NCBI GenBank assembly: GCA_905182895.1
Contig: CAJJDD010000013.1
Location: 1 to 44,835 of the forward strand
Direction: 5' to 3'
From: Flavobacteriales bacterium UBA4466
Lineage (GTDB): Bacteria > Bacteroidota > Bacteroidia > Flavobacteriales_D > Sanyastnellaceae
Length of the DNA stretch: 44,835 nucleotides
The translations under genes were made by a program, and so were the position numbers. Below, piece by piece: positions 7,916 to 16,141 of this stretch (positions are counted from its first letter, which is position 1; each line of letters opens with the position of its first letter). Under the pieces are notes generated by a model. That model saw only the letters and a program-made list of their open reading frames with translations, was not told where the DNA came from and made no database searches.

Positions 7916-9770
7916 ATGAAGAAATTAATAATCATATTAATTTGGTCCAGCACGGCAATGCTTCTTCACTCTCAAAGTTCAGAAGTAGAGGCTGAAAAAT
8001 GTACTGAACATGGCATCCTCTCAGATATAAAAGAAAATGGAGGAGTTCTTATTCGGCCTAAACTACAAGATTATATTTCTAACTGGAATTTAACTGATTC
8101 TGAGCACGGAGAAGCGTATGATTTTATACGATTGAACCCCAATTTCAAAAACGCTCAACTATCTACCATTAAGCCTTTTAACACTAGCGGTGGAATTAAT
8201 TCACTTTCTGAATCTTCTAATGATAGTACCAAAGCGTTTAGCTTGTATAAAAACGGATTTCACCATTTATACATCACTCAGCCCGGCCAAACGCCTGTAA
8301 GAATATTAAAAGGAACTTATAAAACGCAATACTTGCATCCATTTATTACCGCTGAAGGTGATCAGGTTTATTTCAGTTCGAACAGCGGAAATCAGATAAA
8401 TAATTATGATATTTTCCTGATTAATAAGCTGAAAGATGGGTGGAGTAATCCGATAAGACTAAATTATGGTATAAACACCTCATCTAGCCAGACATTCCCG
8501 ACATTCTATGACGACACGCTATTTTACTCTTCAAATAAAGGAAATGGACTAGACATCTATGCCTCTGCTAAAAGAGACCAATTTAAAACGAGCAGGAAAT
8601 TAGGCAGCCCCTTCAATAGTGATCAAGATGATTTTTTAGTTCATAAAAAAAACAATCAACTTTATTACATAACCTCAAACAGAGAGAATTCAAACAACTA
8701 TCCCTTTAGACTAACGAGGAAAAATGCCGCAGTACAAGAAAAAATGCTCATCACGGGTTATCTAGCTTGCTCTGGAAATAGGATTTCTAATATACCAATC
8801 TCTTTAGAAAAAGTTTTAGGGGCTCCTATAGACAATGATATTACAGATGCAAATGGGAATTTCATCCTCAGGTCAGATAAACAGATAAGAAATTACAAGC
8901 TAAAGCTAGATAAAAAAGATGTGCGCATTAAAGATTGTGCAGTGCTTTATATTACTGATAAGGACGGAAACGTTGTTCAAATGATTAGAGTGAATGAAGA
9001 AAATGAATTTATTTTCGAATTAATAGACCCTGATGATGTTAAGAGTTTGAAATTTAAGTCAATCGAAGATGAAAGCTTACTGCAAGTAAGAATAGACGGA
9101 CAAATCTATGAAAACACCCCTGGAGATATCGGAAACCTTCGTCGAAGAGTAATCTCAGAAAGTGGAGAGATGATCGCGCTGTCCTACACATCGCAAGGTG
9201 GCACATTTAAGTTCAGTGCTCTTTCTCCTGACTCTAAATACAACTTGAAGTTTAACGAAAACTCTAAACGGCTTAAGTTAAACATCCTCAAAGATGGTCA
9301 GGCTATACCAGTCCCCATAAAAAACAACGAAGCCATTTACCAAAGAATGAAAGAAGAGGACGCTATCGATATCATAGATGATAGAGGAGAGCAAATAACT
9401 ATAGCTAGAGATGAGGTTGAATAATCTTCAAAATATATTTTATGAGAATAACAGCTCTCAACTATCAGAAATTGCCAAATTTCAGCTCGGCCGTTTCTCT
9501 AGACTTGTATTTAACAACGATAAAATTTCCGTAGAACTAATTTCCCACACAGATAGTAGAGGAGAGAAGTCCTATAACTTTAATCTTAGCCAAAAACGCT
9601 CAAAACAAGCACAAGAATACCTATTTTCACTTGGAGTTCTAGGGAGTCAAGTGGCTGCTTCAGGCAAGGGAGAAACTGAGCTATTAAACAACTGTACAGA
9701 TGACGTTAAATGCACTGATGAAGAGCACGCTACTAACCGTAGGACAGAAATAAAAATAGTCATAAATTAG
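7916..9770 (+). CDS. PD40 repeat-OmpA peptidoglycan-binding protein (one frameshift)
   Basis: The protein begins MKKLIIILIWSSTAM (signal peptide). Residues about 130-260 form WD40-like PD40 beta-propeller blades (VYFSSNSGNQINNYDIFLIN, LFYSSNKGNGLDIYAS, YYITSNREN). A carboxypeptidase-regulatory-like segment follows (PISLEKVLGAPIDNDITDAN). The C-terminal OmpA domain (IFYENNSSQLSEIAKFQL) carries the peptidoglycan-contact residues in HTDSRG and NRRTEIKI. The frame shifts by one base near 9411-9424: the first frame ends at a TAA after IARDEVE and the second continues in register with the OmpA domain, so one inserted base is the likely cause. The ATG at 7916 is chosen over the adjacent TTG. Similar PD40-OmpA proteins sit beside PorP/SprF genes and may tether the machinery to the cell wall. 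Confidence 0.85.
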
Positions 9771-9842
9771 TCCTGTTTTTTATATTTTTCGAGCGCTAAC
9801 ATCCCTGACTATATCCTATGGAATCCACTAAGCATATTCTAC

Positions 9843-9850
9843 TATTTTTG
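9843..9850 (+). promoter_or_regulatory. Candidate -7 element of panD
   Basis: TATTTTTG fits TAnnTTTG exactly and ends only five bases before the panD ATG. If used, transcription would start at or near the start codon, giving an almost leaderless mRNA. No TTG box is obvious upstream. Confidence 0.35.
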
Positions 9851-9855
9851 CGCCT

Positions 9856-10209
9856 ATGAAGATACAAGCAGTAAAATCCAAAATTCACAGAGTTACAGTA
9901 ACTCAAGCCGAACTAAATTATGTGGGAAGTATCACTATAGACCTGGCTCTAATGGAAGCCGCTAACATAATAGAGGGTGAGCGAGTTCAAATCGTGAATA
10001 TAAACAATGGAGAGCGCCTAGAAACATATGTAATCCCTGGTGACAGAGGATCCGGAACTATTTGTTTAAACGGACCTGCAGCTAGAAAAGTAGCCGTTGG
10101 AGACATCGTTATAATCATAGGATACTGCTATATGGACTTCGAGGAAGCTAAAGGCTTCAAACCTTCGTTAGTATTCCCTGACACAGCAACTAACTTAATA
10201 ATTAATTAA
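9856..10209 (+). CDS. panD: Aspartate 1-decarboxylase
   Basis: This 117-residue cytoplasmic enzyme makes beta-alanine from L-aspartate for pantothenate and coenzyme A synthesis. It is a pyruvoyl enzyme made by self-cleavage of a pro-chain. The cleavage site Gly24-Ser25 is seen in [10 protein letters not shown], with Tyr22 just before it. Also conserved are the N-terminal [39 protein letters not shown], and the segment [20 protein letters not shown]. Length matches the family. panB and panC are not nearby. The following membrane-protein gene begins at or overlaps the panD stop. Confidence 0.97.
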   Translation: MKIQAVKSKIHRVTVTQAELNYVGSITIDLALMEAANIIEGERVQIVNINNGERLETYVIPGDRGSGTICLNGPAARKVAVGDIVIIIGYCYMDFEEAKGFKPSLVFPDTATNLIIN

Positions 10210-11228
10210 ATATCAAAAATTACATCAAAATACCATTATTCCTAGGAATAGGTTTAGTCATCCTTTATTTGGCTTCTAAAGATATCCCTTTAGAAAAAAT
10301 ATGGACCATCATTCAGTCTTCGGATAAAATATGGGTGTTGGCTTCTGTGATAATGGGTTATGCAGCCATAGTAGCTCGGGGATTAAGATGGTCTAACTTG
10401 TTAGAGCCTATGGGGTATTTTCCTAAAAAGTGGAATAATATTCATGCTGTAGCATTGTCCTATTTCGTTAGTTTAGTAATTCCTAGATCTGGAGAAATAG
10501 TCCGGTGTACAGCTATAAACCAAGTAGAAAATATTCCTGTAGACAAACTCTTCGGAACTGTAATCTTAGAGAGAGTCATCGATACGTCTATTCTTTTACT
10601 GTTTATAGGAATGGCCTTTTTACTAAACTATGACATCTTCACTTCCTTGTTTGAGGTTACCGCTAGAGATGCTGATAGCAGCTCGTCAGGGCTCACCTTA
10701 ATTTGGACTGTATTTCTTGGTATAATAACTGCCGCAGTTGTCGTGTTTTTACTCAGAAAAAAAATAATGTCTTCTGTGTTATGGAGTAAAGCAAAAAAGT
10801 TCGTAGAAGGCATGAAGGAAGGGTTTCTCTCGATTCAGAAAATGAAAAAAAGAGGTCAATTCATCCTCTTTTCCATTGTTATTTGGGCTATGTACTACTT
10901 CAGCATGATGGCTATGCTAAAAGCACTCCAAATGGATTATTACAGTTGGAATGAAAGCTTATTCTTAGTCGTAGCAGGAGGGTTAGGAGTGATTATCCCC
11001 ACACAAAATGGAATAGGAACCTATCATTTACTCATAAAATACGGGGTATTGGTTCTGGCCTCAGCGTATGCTTTTTATCCTAATTTATCTGAATTAGAAA
11101 TCCAAGAAATCGGACTTTCTCTGGCTTGGCTTCAATGGGGCGCTCAAACCATAATGATGATAGTAGCTGGAATAGTTGCTTCTATAGCTTTCGCGTTGCA
11201 ACGCAAAAAAAACAATGCATCTACTTAA
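10206..11228 (+). CDS. YbhN/UPF0104-type membrane protein (lysylphosphatidylglycerol synthase transmembrane-like, flippase-like)
   Basis: This polytopic inner-membrane protein of about 340 residues has the LPG_synthase_TM/UPF0104 pattern: [40 protein letters not shown] (the conserved PxRxGE-type motif), [20 protein letters not shown], and [19 protein letters not shown] near the end. Family members are linked to lipid or isoprenoid-linked substrate translocation; the substrate here is unknown. The frame is open back to 10206 and the upstream codons ([19 protein letters not shown]) form the expected first transmembrane helix, but no ATG, GTG or TTG precedes that helix. A TTG at 10269 would cut it in half. 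A sequence error or an unusual start codon is likely, so the 5' end is uncertain. The 3' end overlaps rfaE2 by 14 bases. Confidence 0.85.
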   Translation, partial: LNIKNYIKIPLFLGIGLVILYLASKDIPLEKIWTIIQSSDKIWVLASVIMGYAAIVARGLRWSNLLEPMGYFPKKWNNIHAVALSYFVSLVIPRSGEIVRCTAINQVENIPVDKLFGTVILERVIDTSILLLFIGMAFLLNYDIFTSLFEVTARDADSSSSGLTLIWTVFLGIITAAVVVFLLRKKIMSSVLWSKAKKFVEGMKEGFLSIQKMKKRGQFILFSIVIWAMYYFSMMAMLKALQMDYYSWNESLFLVVAGGLGVIIPTQNGIGTYHLLIKYGVLVLASAYAFYPNLSELEIQEIGLSLAWLQWGAQTIMMIVAGIVASIAFALQRKKNNAST

Positions 11229-11706
11229 AGACATATTACCAAAAATCACCCAGCTTAAAGCTGAAGGGAAATCAATAGTTTTCACCAATGGATGCTTTGA
11301 TATCCTGCATGCTGGGCACGTTGATTACCTGCAAGCCGCTAGCCAATTAGCTGATTGTTTGGTAGTGGCGGTAAATTCTGACGACTCTGTGAAACGTTTA
11401 GAGAAAGGAGCTGAGAGACCTGTAAACTCTAAAGAAAACAGACTGAAACTTATTTCTGCACTAGGCTTCGTGCACACTGCATTTATTTTTAATGAAGATA
11501 CTCCGCTGGCTTGCATAGCTGAAATTACACCCGATATTTTAGTTAAAGGAGCTGATTATGACCCTAAAGAAACTGACCATAACGCTGCGACTTACATCGT
11601 AGGTTCTAAGGAAGTATTGTCTTATGGAGGAGAGGTCTCTGTGGTAGAATTAACTGAAGGGTTTTCTACTACACTTCTCATAGAAAAAATAAAGAGAGCT
11701 TACTAG
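11215..11706 (+). CDS. rfaE2: D-glycero-beta-D-manno-heptose 1-phosphate adenylyltransferase
   Basis: This 163-residue nucleotidyltransferase corresponds to the C-terminal half of E. coli HldE, encoded alone as in many Bacteroidota. It activates heptose 1-phosphate with ATP to ADP-heptose for LPS inner core synthesis. Visible motifs are the nucleotidyltransferase signature FTNGCFDILHAGHVDYLQAA (HxGH), AVNSDDSVKRLEKGAERPVN, and ILVKGADYDPKE. The C-terminus EVSVVELTEGFSTTLLIEKI is family-typical. It overlaps the preceding membrane gene by 14 bases, suggesting co-translation. It converges with mce; the stop codons share the palindrome CTAG. No hldE kinase half is in the window. Confidence 0.95.
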   Translation: MHLLKDILPKITQLKAEGKSIVFTNGCFDILHAGHVDYLQAASQLADCLVVAVNSDDSVKRLEKGAERPVNSKENRLKLISALGFVHTAFIFNEDTPLACIAEITPDILVKGADYDPKETDHNAATYIVGSKEVLSYGGEVSVVELTEGFSTTLLIEKIKRAY

Positions 11707-12110
11707 TCTTTAGGCCTATCTGCACAGAGTTCTACTAGCACACCATTAGAAGATTTAGGATGCATAAATGCGATGATTTTATCATCAGCACCGGTTTTAG
11801 GCACATCATGTATCATTCTGTAGCCCTTCCTCTTAAGTTCTTCTATTTTCCCCTGAATATCCTCTACATGAAAAGCTATATGGTGCAGACCCTCGCCTTT
11901 CTTTTCGATAAATTTAGCTATAGGACTATCCACTCTAGTAGCTTCTAAAAGTTCAATTTTGGTCTCGCCAAGCTGAAAAAAAAGCGTGTTTACATTCTCA
12001 GATATCACTGACTCCGTTTTATAGGATTCTGTTCCTAGAATATCCTGGAATATTATCTCTGAATCTTTGAGACTTTTGACCGCTATACCGATATGCTCTA
12101 CTTTATTCAT
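11703..12110 (-). CDS. mce: Methylmalonyl-CoA epimerase
   Basis: This 135-residue protein of the vicinal oxygen chelate fold interconverts (2R)- and (2S)-methylmalonyl-CoA in propionate metabolism. The two beta-alpha-beta modules are visible, with metal ligands expected at His in VEHIGIAV, His in GLHHIAFHVEDI and Glu in GVLVELC. MHPKSSNGVLVEL is a strong family signature. Length is standard. No methylmalonyl-CoA mutase is adjacent. A TATTTTAG sequence just upstream on the minus strand resembles the -7 element with one mismatch. Confidence 0.95.
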   Translation of the reverse strand: MNKVEHIGIAVKSLKDSEIIFQDILGTESYKTESVISENVNTLFFQLGETKIELLEATRVDSPIAKFIEKKGEGLHHIAFHVEDIQGKIEELKRKGYRMIHDVPKTGADDKIIAFMHPKSSNGVLVELCADRPKD

Positions 12111-12164
12111 ACGGCTAAAATAAATTTTAATGAATTATAAAGCCGGGGTTAAAGCGAGTAAATT

Positions 12165-12953
12165 CTATCTCTTTCTAATCTCCTTCCCTGAAATTTTCTC
12201 GTAATTGAGATAGTAATCACCTTTATCCAACTCAGAAGCATTCACAGAGGCGCTAAAACCGGTTTCTATCAATTCACCATAGGAGTTAAATAATTCGAAG
12301 TGTGTTTTTGCTGAGAAATTAATAACCCTAGTCACTTTAGCCGATAAAAGCTCTGCTGGTGTTCCTAAACTAACGACACTCACCTGTTCAGATAAATGCT
12401 CTCCGTTATAGTCTTTCTGTTTTAATCGAATCGTATTCTCCCCCGCTGGTAGATTTAAGCTCACCTCGTAAGCACACAAATTAGTGTTTCCTTCTCCTAG
12501 CACACTTCCTATGTTCACCCATTTATTCCATTTATAATGCTCTATAATAAATGGGATTTTTCCGTTTTCCCCTTTAGTATTCCATGTAAAAACTCCCATA
12601 TCACTGAGAGCCACCTGAGAAAACTCACAGGAGCTCGTGGGGCTGATAGCTTCTGGATTAATAATATTAGGGATACAGTCTGCCTTAGAGCGAATGGTGA
12701 TGACTATATCATCCCCATTCATAAATTCATACATACTTAAATCTACCGCAAACGCACTTGAGTTGATTTCATCAGAAGTGACCATTCCGTTTACTGTCAC
12801 CTCATAAATGCAGAATCCGACTCCTTCCTCTGAAAATGGATTTTGTACGTAGAGGTCTCTACCTTGATAAACCCCTTCTAACACAAAAACCCCTGCACTT
12901 AAAGCAGAGTTTACACCAAATAAAAGAATAAAAACTATGATTATATTTTTCAT
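12165..12953 (-). CDS. Secreted protein with two beta-sandwich-like segments and a sorting-domain-like C-terminus
   Basis: This 262-residue protein has a signal peptide (MKNIIIVFILLFGVNSALSA). The mature part begins VFVLEGVYQGRDLYVQNPFS, contains FCIYEVTVNG and a later LCAYEVSLNLPAGENTIRL, which look like two related beta-strand-rich segments, and four or so cysteines. The last about 45 residues (HFELFNSYGELIETGFSASV, LDKGDYYLNYEKISGKEIRK) follow the pattern of a type A sorting domain, though shorter and without the PNP motif. It is encoded 10 bases after the lipoprotein gene and is probably co-transcribed. I do not recognise a named family with known activity. Confidence 0.7.
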   Translation of the reverse strand: MKNIIIVFILLFGVNSALSAGVFVLEGVYQGRDLYVQNPFSEEGVGFCIYEVTVNGMVTSDEINSSAFAVDLSMYEFMNGDDIVITIRSKADCIPNIINPEAISPTSSCEFSQVALSDMGVFTWNTKGENGKIPFIIEHYKWNKWVNIGSVLGEGNTNLCAYEVSLNLPAGENTIRLKQKDYNGEHLSEQVSVVSLGTPAELLSAKVTRVINFSAKTHFELFNSYGELIETGFSASVNASELDKGDYYLNYEKISGKEIRKR

Positions 12954-12963
12954 TTTTTCTGTA

Positions 12964-13485
12964 TTAAAGAATACTTAATGTCTTCATGTGTTTCTGAATA
13001 GTGCGCACATCTTGTTTACTATAATTCCCTTGCGAATCTAATCTTAGAATCATTTTAAGGCCAGGTTCACTTAAGCTTTTCACCCATCCGAAACCAATCT
13101 CAGTGCCATCTGGCAGGGTCGATTGATAAAACAATTCCCCATCAGATTCGACTGTAAATATTCTAGAAAACAACCCGTCAGATTGAAGCTCCTTTTTAAT
13201 CTCGCTTAACTCAGTGTCTTCTTTGGAAATGTACACATGAAAACTAGGGTGAACATATAATTCGGCATCACCGAAACTCTCTCTAAATTGAAATTTAGAT
13301 TCAGCGGTCATAATAGACTTAGGAAGTGTTAGCGTTAGGTCATACTGACTATTCCTTAAGACCAATAGTGTGTCAGACTCAGCTGTAAAACTACCCATAC
13401 TAGAGGATTCAGCCCCAGAATCATCCTTAAAATTGCAGGAGTGCAGGGCAAGTGATGTGACCAGTAACATTAAACAAGTTCTCAT
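12964..13485 (-). CDS. Putative lipoprotein of unknown function
   Basis: This 173-residue protein begins MRTCLMLLVTSLALHSCNFK, a signal peptide whose Cys17 within LHSC could be lipidated. After a Ser/Asp/Glu-rich linker the rest has a mixed alpha/beta pattern (YDLTLTLPKSIMTAESKFQF, LYVHPSFHVYISKEDTEL, EIGFGWVKSLSEPGLKMILR) and no catalytic motif I can name. It lies 10 bases upstream of the secreted-protein gene in the same direction, so the two may act together in the envelope. Confidence 0.65.
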   Translation of the reverse strand: MRTCLMLLVTSLALHSCNFKDDSGAESSSMGSFTAESDTLLVLRNSQYDLTLTLPKSIMTAESKFQFRESFGDAELYVHPSFHVYISKEDTELSEIKKELQSDGLFSRIFTVESDGELFYQSTLPDGTEIGFGWVKSLSEPGLKMILRLDSQGNYSKQDVRTIQKHMKTLSIL

Positions 13486-13619
13486 TTATATCAAATTTAC
13501 TCTCTACTCTACGATAAAAGCTCAGTATTAGTTACTCCCATAACTCAAATAAATCTGCGTAGTAATGCAAAAAAAATGCCCCCTTTAAAAAGTAAGTACT
13601 TAAATCTATATTCATCCTG

Positions 13620-14360
13620 CTATCTGCTAAGCATAAACCTTACTGGAATTTCCAGCTTTACAGCTACTGGATTTAAGCGCTGAGTTCCTGGGTTTAACTT
13701 AGGCAGTTTACTTAAACCACTTATGGCTGCCTTCGTTAAAGCAGAGTGTGGAGACTTTACTTCCTCTATTTCTACCACATCTCCATTTTTATCTATTACA
13801 AATGTGAGCCACACGGTGCCTTCTACTCCTAACTCCCTGCACACCGAAGGGTACTTAGTATTAGACTGAACGAAGTTTTTAATGGCAGCATAAGTACATG
13901 CGCTTTCTTCTTTTTTATTCGAGGGCTGAGCGCATTCATCGAAGTAAGGTGTTCTCTCTGCTTTCATCCAGCCCTCTGGACCAGAAGGGAAGGTTGGCTC
14001 TATAATCCCCGGCTCATCTTCCCAGCCATCACCTATCTGGTCTTGTATTTGGCCTAAACTGATAAGCTTTAGAGTTTTGCTTTCTTTAGGCAGCTCTATC
14101 ACAAGCTTTATAATACTCATATTATTTCTCGCTACTCGCCTTTTTTTAGGCTTAGCCATCTCAATAAAAGAAACAGGAGCTAACTCAGTAATTAGGGTTT
14201 CTCTTTCTATAGGCGGTGAATAAACCTGGTCTTCTTCTAACTCATAAGTAGTCCATCTAAATGCCAACAGTGCCAGAGAGCAGGAAATAATCATTCCTAG
14301 CTTAAAGAATCTGAATCTATTAGACTCCAGATTTGCTTGTGGGTTTTTTATCAATTTCAT
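13620..14360 (-). CDS. TonB-family energy transducer protein
   Basis: This 246-residue protein has a short cytoplasmic N-terminus, one transmembrane segment at about residues 22-40 (FFKLGMIISCSLALLAFRW), a periplasmic linker with little Pro-rich character, and a C-terminal TonB domain at about residues 155-245: YPSVCRELGVEGTVWLTFVI, DKNGDVVEIEEVKSPHSALT, KLPKLNPGTQRLNPVAVKLE, ending IPVRFML. TonB proteins carry proton-motive energy from ExbB/ExbD to outer-membrane receptors. No exbBD or receptor is nearby, so it may be one of several TonB paralogs or a structural TonB-like protein. Two cysteines in the C-terminal half could form a disulfide. Confidence 0.88.
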   Translation of the reverse strand: MKLIKNPQANLESNRFRFFKLGMIISCSLALLAFRWTTYELEEDQVYSPPIERETLITELAPVSFIEMAKPKKRRVARNNMSIIKLVIELPKESKTLKLISLGQIQDQIGDGWEDEPGIIEPTFPSGPEGWMKAERTPYFDECAQPSNKKEESACTYAAIKNFVQSNTKYPSVCRELGVEGTVWLTFVIDKNGDVVEIEEVKSPHSALTKAAISGLSKLPKLNPGTQRLNPVAVKLEIPVRFMLSR

Positions 14361-14489
14361 GATATATAAATTTTAGTTAGTAATGCTTTGAAAAACACAA
14401 AAATCCAGAATAACCAATATTTATTCTAATTTCTCCACGTACAGTTTCGTCAATTTATACAGGTCTAAAGCCAAATTTTAAGGCAAAAA

Positions 14490-14520
14490 AAGCCCGATTG
14501 ACAAAACATCAATCGGGCTT
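14490..14520 (-). terminator. Rho-independent terminator after the 14.5-15.3 kb T9SS gene
   Basis: A perfect 12-bp stem (AAGCCCGATTGA paired with TCAATCGGGCTT) with a 7-base loop lies 24 bases beyond the stop of the minus-strand T9SS protein gene. Transcription leftward gives a run of U after the stem (the A run 14485-14491 on the plus strand). Confidence 0.9.
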
Positions 14521-14543
14521 TTGAGTTTTTACGTATGTACTGA

Positions 14544-15299
14544 CTATCTTCTAACTTGAATCTTTTCAGTAATCATTTCTTCATTTACCAATACACTCAG
14601 CGTGTAAAATCCAGCAGCATATCCGTTAAGATCTATCTGCTTTCCATCTGTAATAGAAAGCTCTAGGACAGTTTTTCCCTGAGCATCTAATAATTTTCCT
14701 GGAAAAGTTCCAGCTGGCAATCCTGCTAGAGTAAGTACATCCGAAACGGGGTTAGGGAACATACTTAATTGAACGGCGGCATCACTTTCTCCGATTCCAT
14801 TTGCGCTAGCAGCAACATGCGCATAAACCAACCCTAATTCTCCACCAGTAGTAGCTATTACTACGTAATCATGATGCTCATCAGCATTTTCGGTAAGCGC
14901 TGCTATTCTGTTTACATATTCTAAAGTGTTCTCGTTTTGTAATCTAACAGGAGGGGCGGCATTCATTCCGTCATCTAATAATGCCATAGAAGGCTCATCA
15001 GCTATAGCTACAGATTCTCCATTGTTTCCAGTATAGACGTTTATCTGCACATTAGCTTCTAACATATTTAAAAATTCTTCAAAAGAAATTTCAGCATTTC
15101 CACCAAAGTCTGTTTGTGAAGCTTCTTCGTTTAGTCTAGCTATCATTAATCCATAAACTTCAGTATAAGACTCTGTTTCAGCAAGACTAGCTTCAACTAT
15201 TTCGATCGCTTTAGCCTTGGATTCTTCCATTGAGGAATTTTGAGCAAACATACTTCCGATGGCAAGTATAGCTCCTATAGTAAATGTGGTTCTTTTCAT
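14544..15299 (-). CDS. Secreted protein with T9SS type A sorting domain
   Basis: This 251-residue protein starts with a signal peptide (MKRTTFTIGAILAIGSMFAQ). Residues about 25-170 are acidic, Ala/Glu-rich and probably helical (KAKAIEIVEASLAETESYTE), with a later HDYVVIATTGGELGLVYAHV segment; no enzyme motif is seen. The last about 70 residues form a type A sorting domain: LSMFPNPVSDVLTLAGLPAG, LDAQGKTVLELSITDGKQID, GFYTLSVLVNEEMITEKIQV. Cargo of this type is exported by the type IX system and attached to the surface or released. It is monocistronic, with its own terminator. The function of the passenger region is unknown. Confidence 0.85.
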   Translation of the reverse strand: MKRTTFTIGAILAIGSMFAQNSSMEESKAKAIEIVEASLAETESYTEVYGLMIARLNEEASQTDFGGNAEISFEEFLNMLEANVQINVYTGNNGESVAIADEPSMALLDDGMNAAPPVRLQNENTLEYVNRIAALTENADEHHDYVVIATTGGELGLVYAHVAASANGIGESDAAVQLSMFPNPVSDVLTLAGLPAGTFPGKLLDAQGKTVLELSITDGKQIDLNGYAAGFYTLSVLVNEEMITEKIQVRR

Positions 15300-15445
15300 G
15301 GTTTGGGAATTAAAATTTTTCTTAATTAATTATTAGGTATCGTAATATACGAAATAATTTGCGCATTCATAAAATTGCGTGATAGGAATAACACATATTC
15401 ACCAAGACACCTATTTTGTTTTCGTTATTCTGATGAAAACTGACT

Positions 15446-16141
15446 CTATTCATCTAAAAGCTTAAAACCTCTATGGCTACATACAAAATTTGAATTTTCT
15501 CATCTGCTTTTAAGTGCTTTCTCAGCTTAGCGATATACACATCCATACTTCTTCCATTAAAGTAATTATCATCTCCCCAAATCATATTCAACGCATGGTT
15601 TCTTTCGAGCACACCGTTTTTATTTTTGCAAAGCAGATAAAGAAGCTCGTTCTCTTTAGTAGTAAGTTTCGTGTCAGAATCTGGAGAAACTAATTTCTGT
15701 TTATTATAATCGAACTCGTACTTACCTATTGTGTACGTTTTGGTTTCATCCCCTAACTCCGGAATAGAAGAAGTCCTTCTTAAGATAGCATTGATTCTAA
15801 CTAGCAGCTCATCCATACTCAAAAGGCTTAGTCATATAATCATCAGCTCCAGATCTAATTCCTTCAAGAGTATCATCACTCATAGATTTAGCCGTTAAAA
15901 ATAAAATAGGAACCTGTTTATTTATCTGTCTGATCTCTTTAGCCAATGTAAACCCGTCTTTCTTAGGCATCATTACATCGAGAATTAAAAAATCATACGA
16001 CTGCAGATTAAAGATCTTTAGACCCTTTTCTCCATCTGTAGCCAGTTTAGTTTCGAAACCTTTAGCTCTTAAATAATCAGATAATAATGAGCCTAAATTA
16101 GGGTCATCCTCTACAAGTAAAATTTTAATGGTGCTTTTCAT
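15446..16141 (-). CDS. OmpR-family response regulator (two frameshifts)
   Basis: The receiver domain (residues about 5-115) has acidic pocket LLVEDDPNLG, phospho-acceptor Asp in FLILDVMMPKKDGF, LFLTAKS and Lys in DDYMTKPF. A winged-helix DNA-binding domain follows (LTTKENELLYLLCKNKNGVL, RSMDVYIAKLRKHLKAD). The frame breaks near 15815-15825, where TKPF should run straight into SMDELLVRINAILRRT, and again near 15470-15480: in the other frame the natural end HRGFKLLDE-stop is read at 15446. The net length is a multiple of three, consistent with one insertion and one deletion from sequencing. It overlaps the kinase gene by 17 bases. The kinase-then-regulator order resembles Bacteroides RprX/RprY, but orthology is not established. 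Confidence 0.88.
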
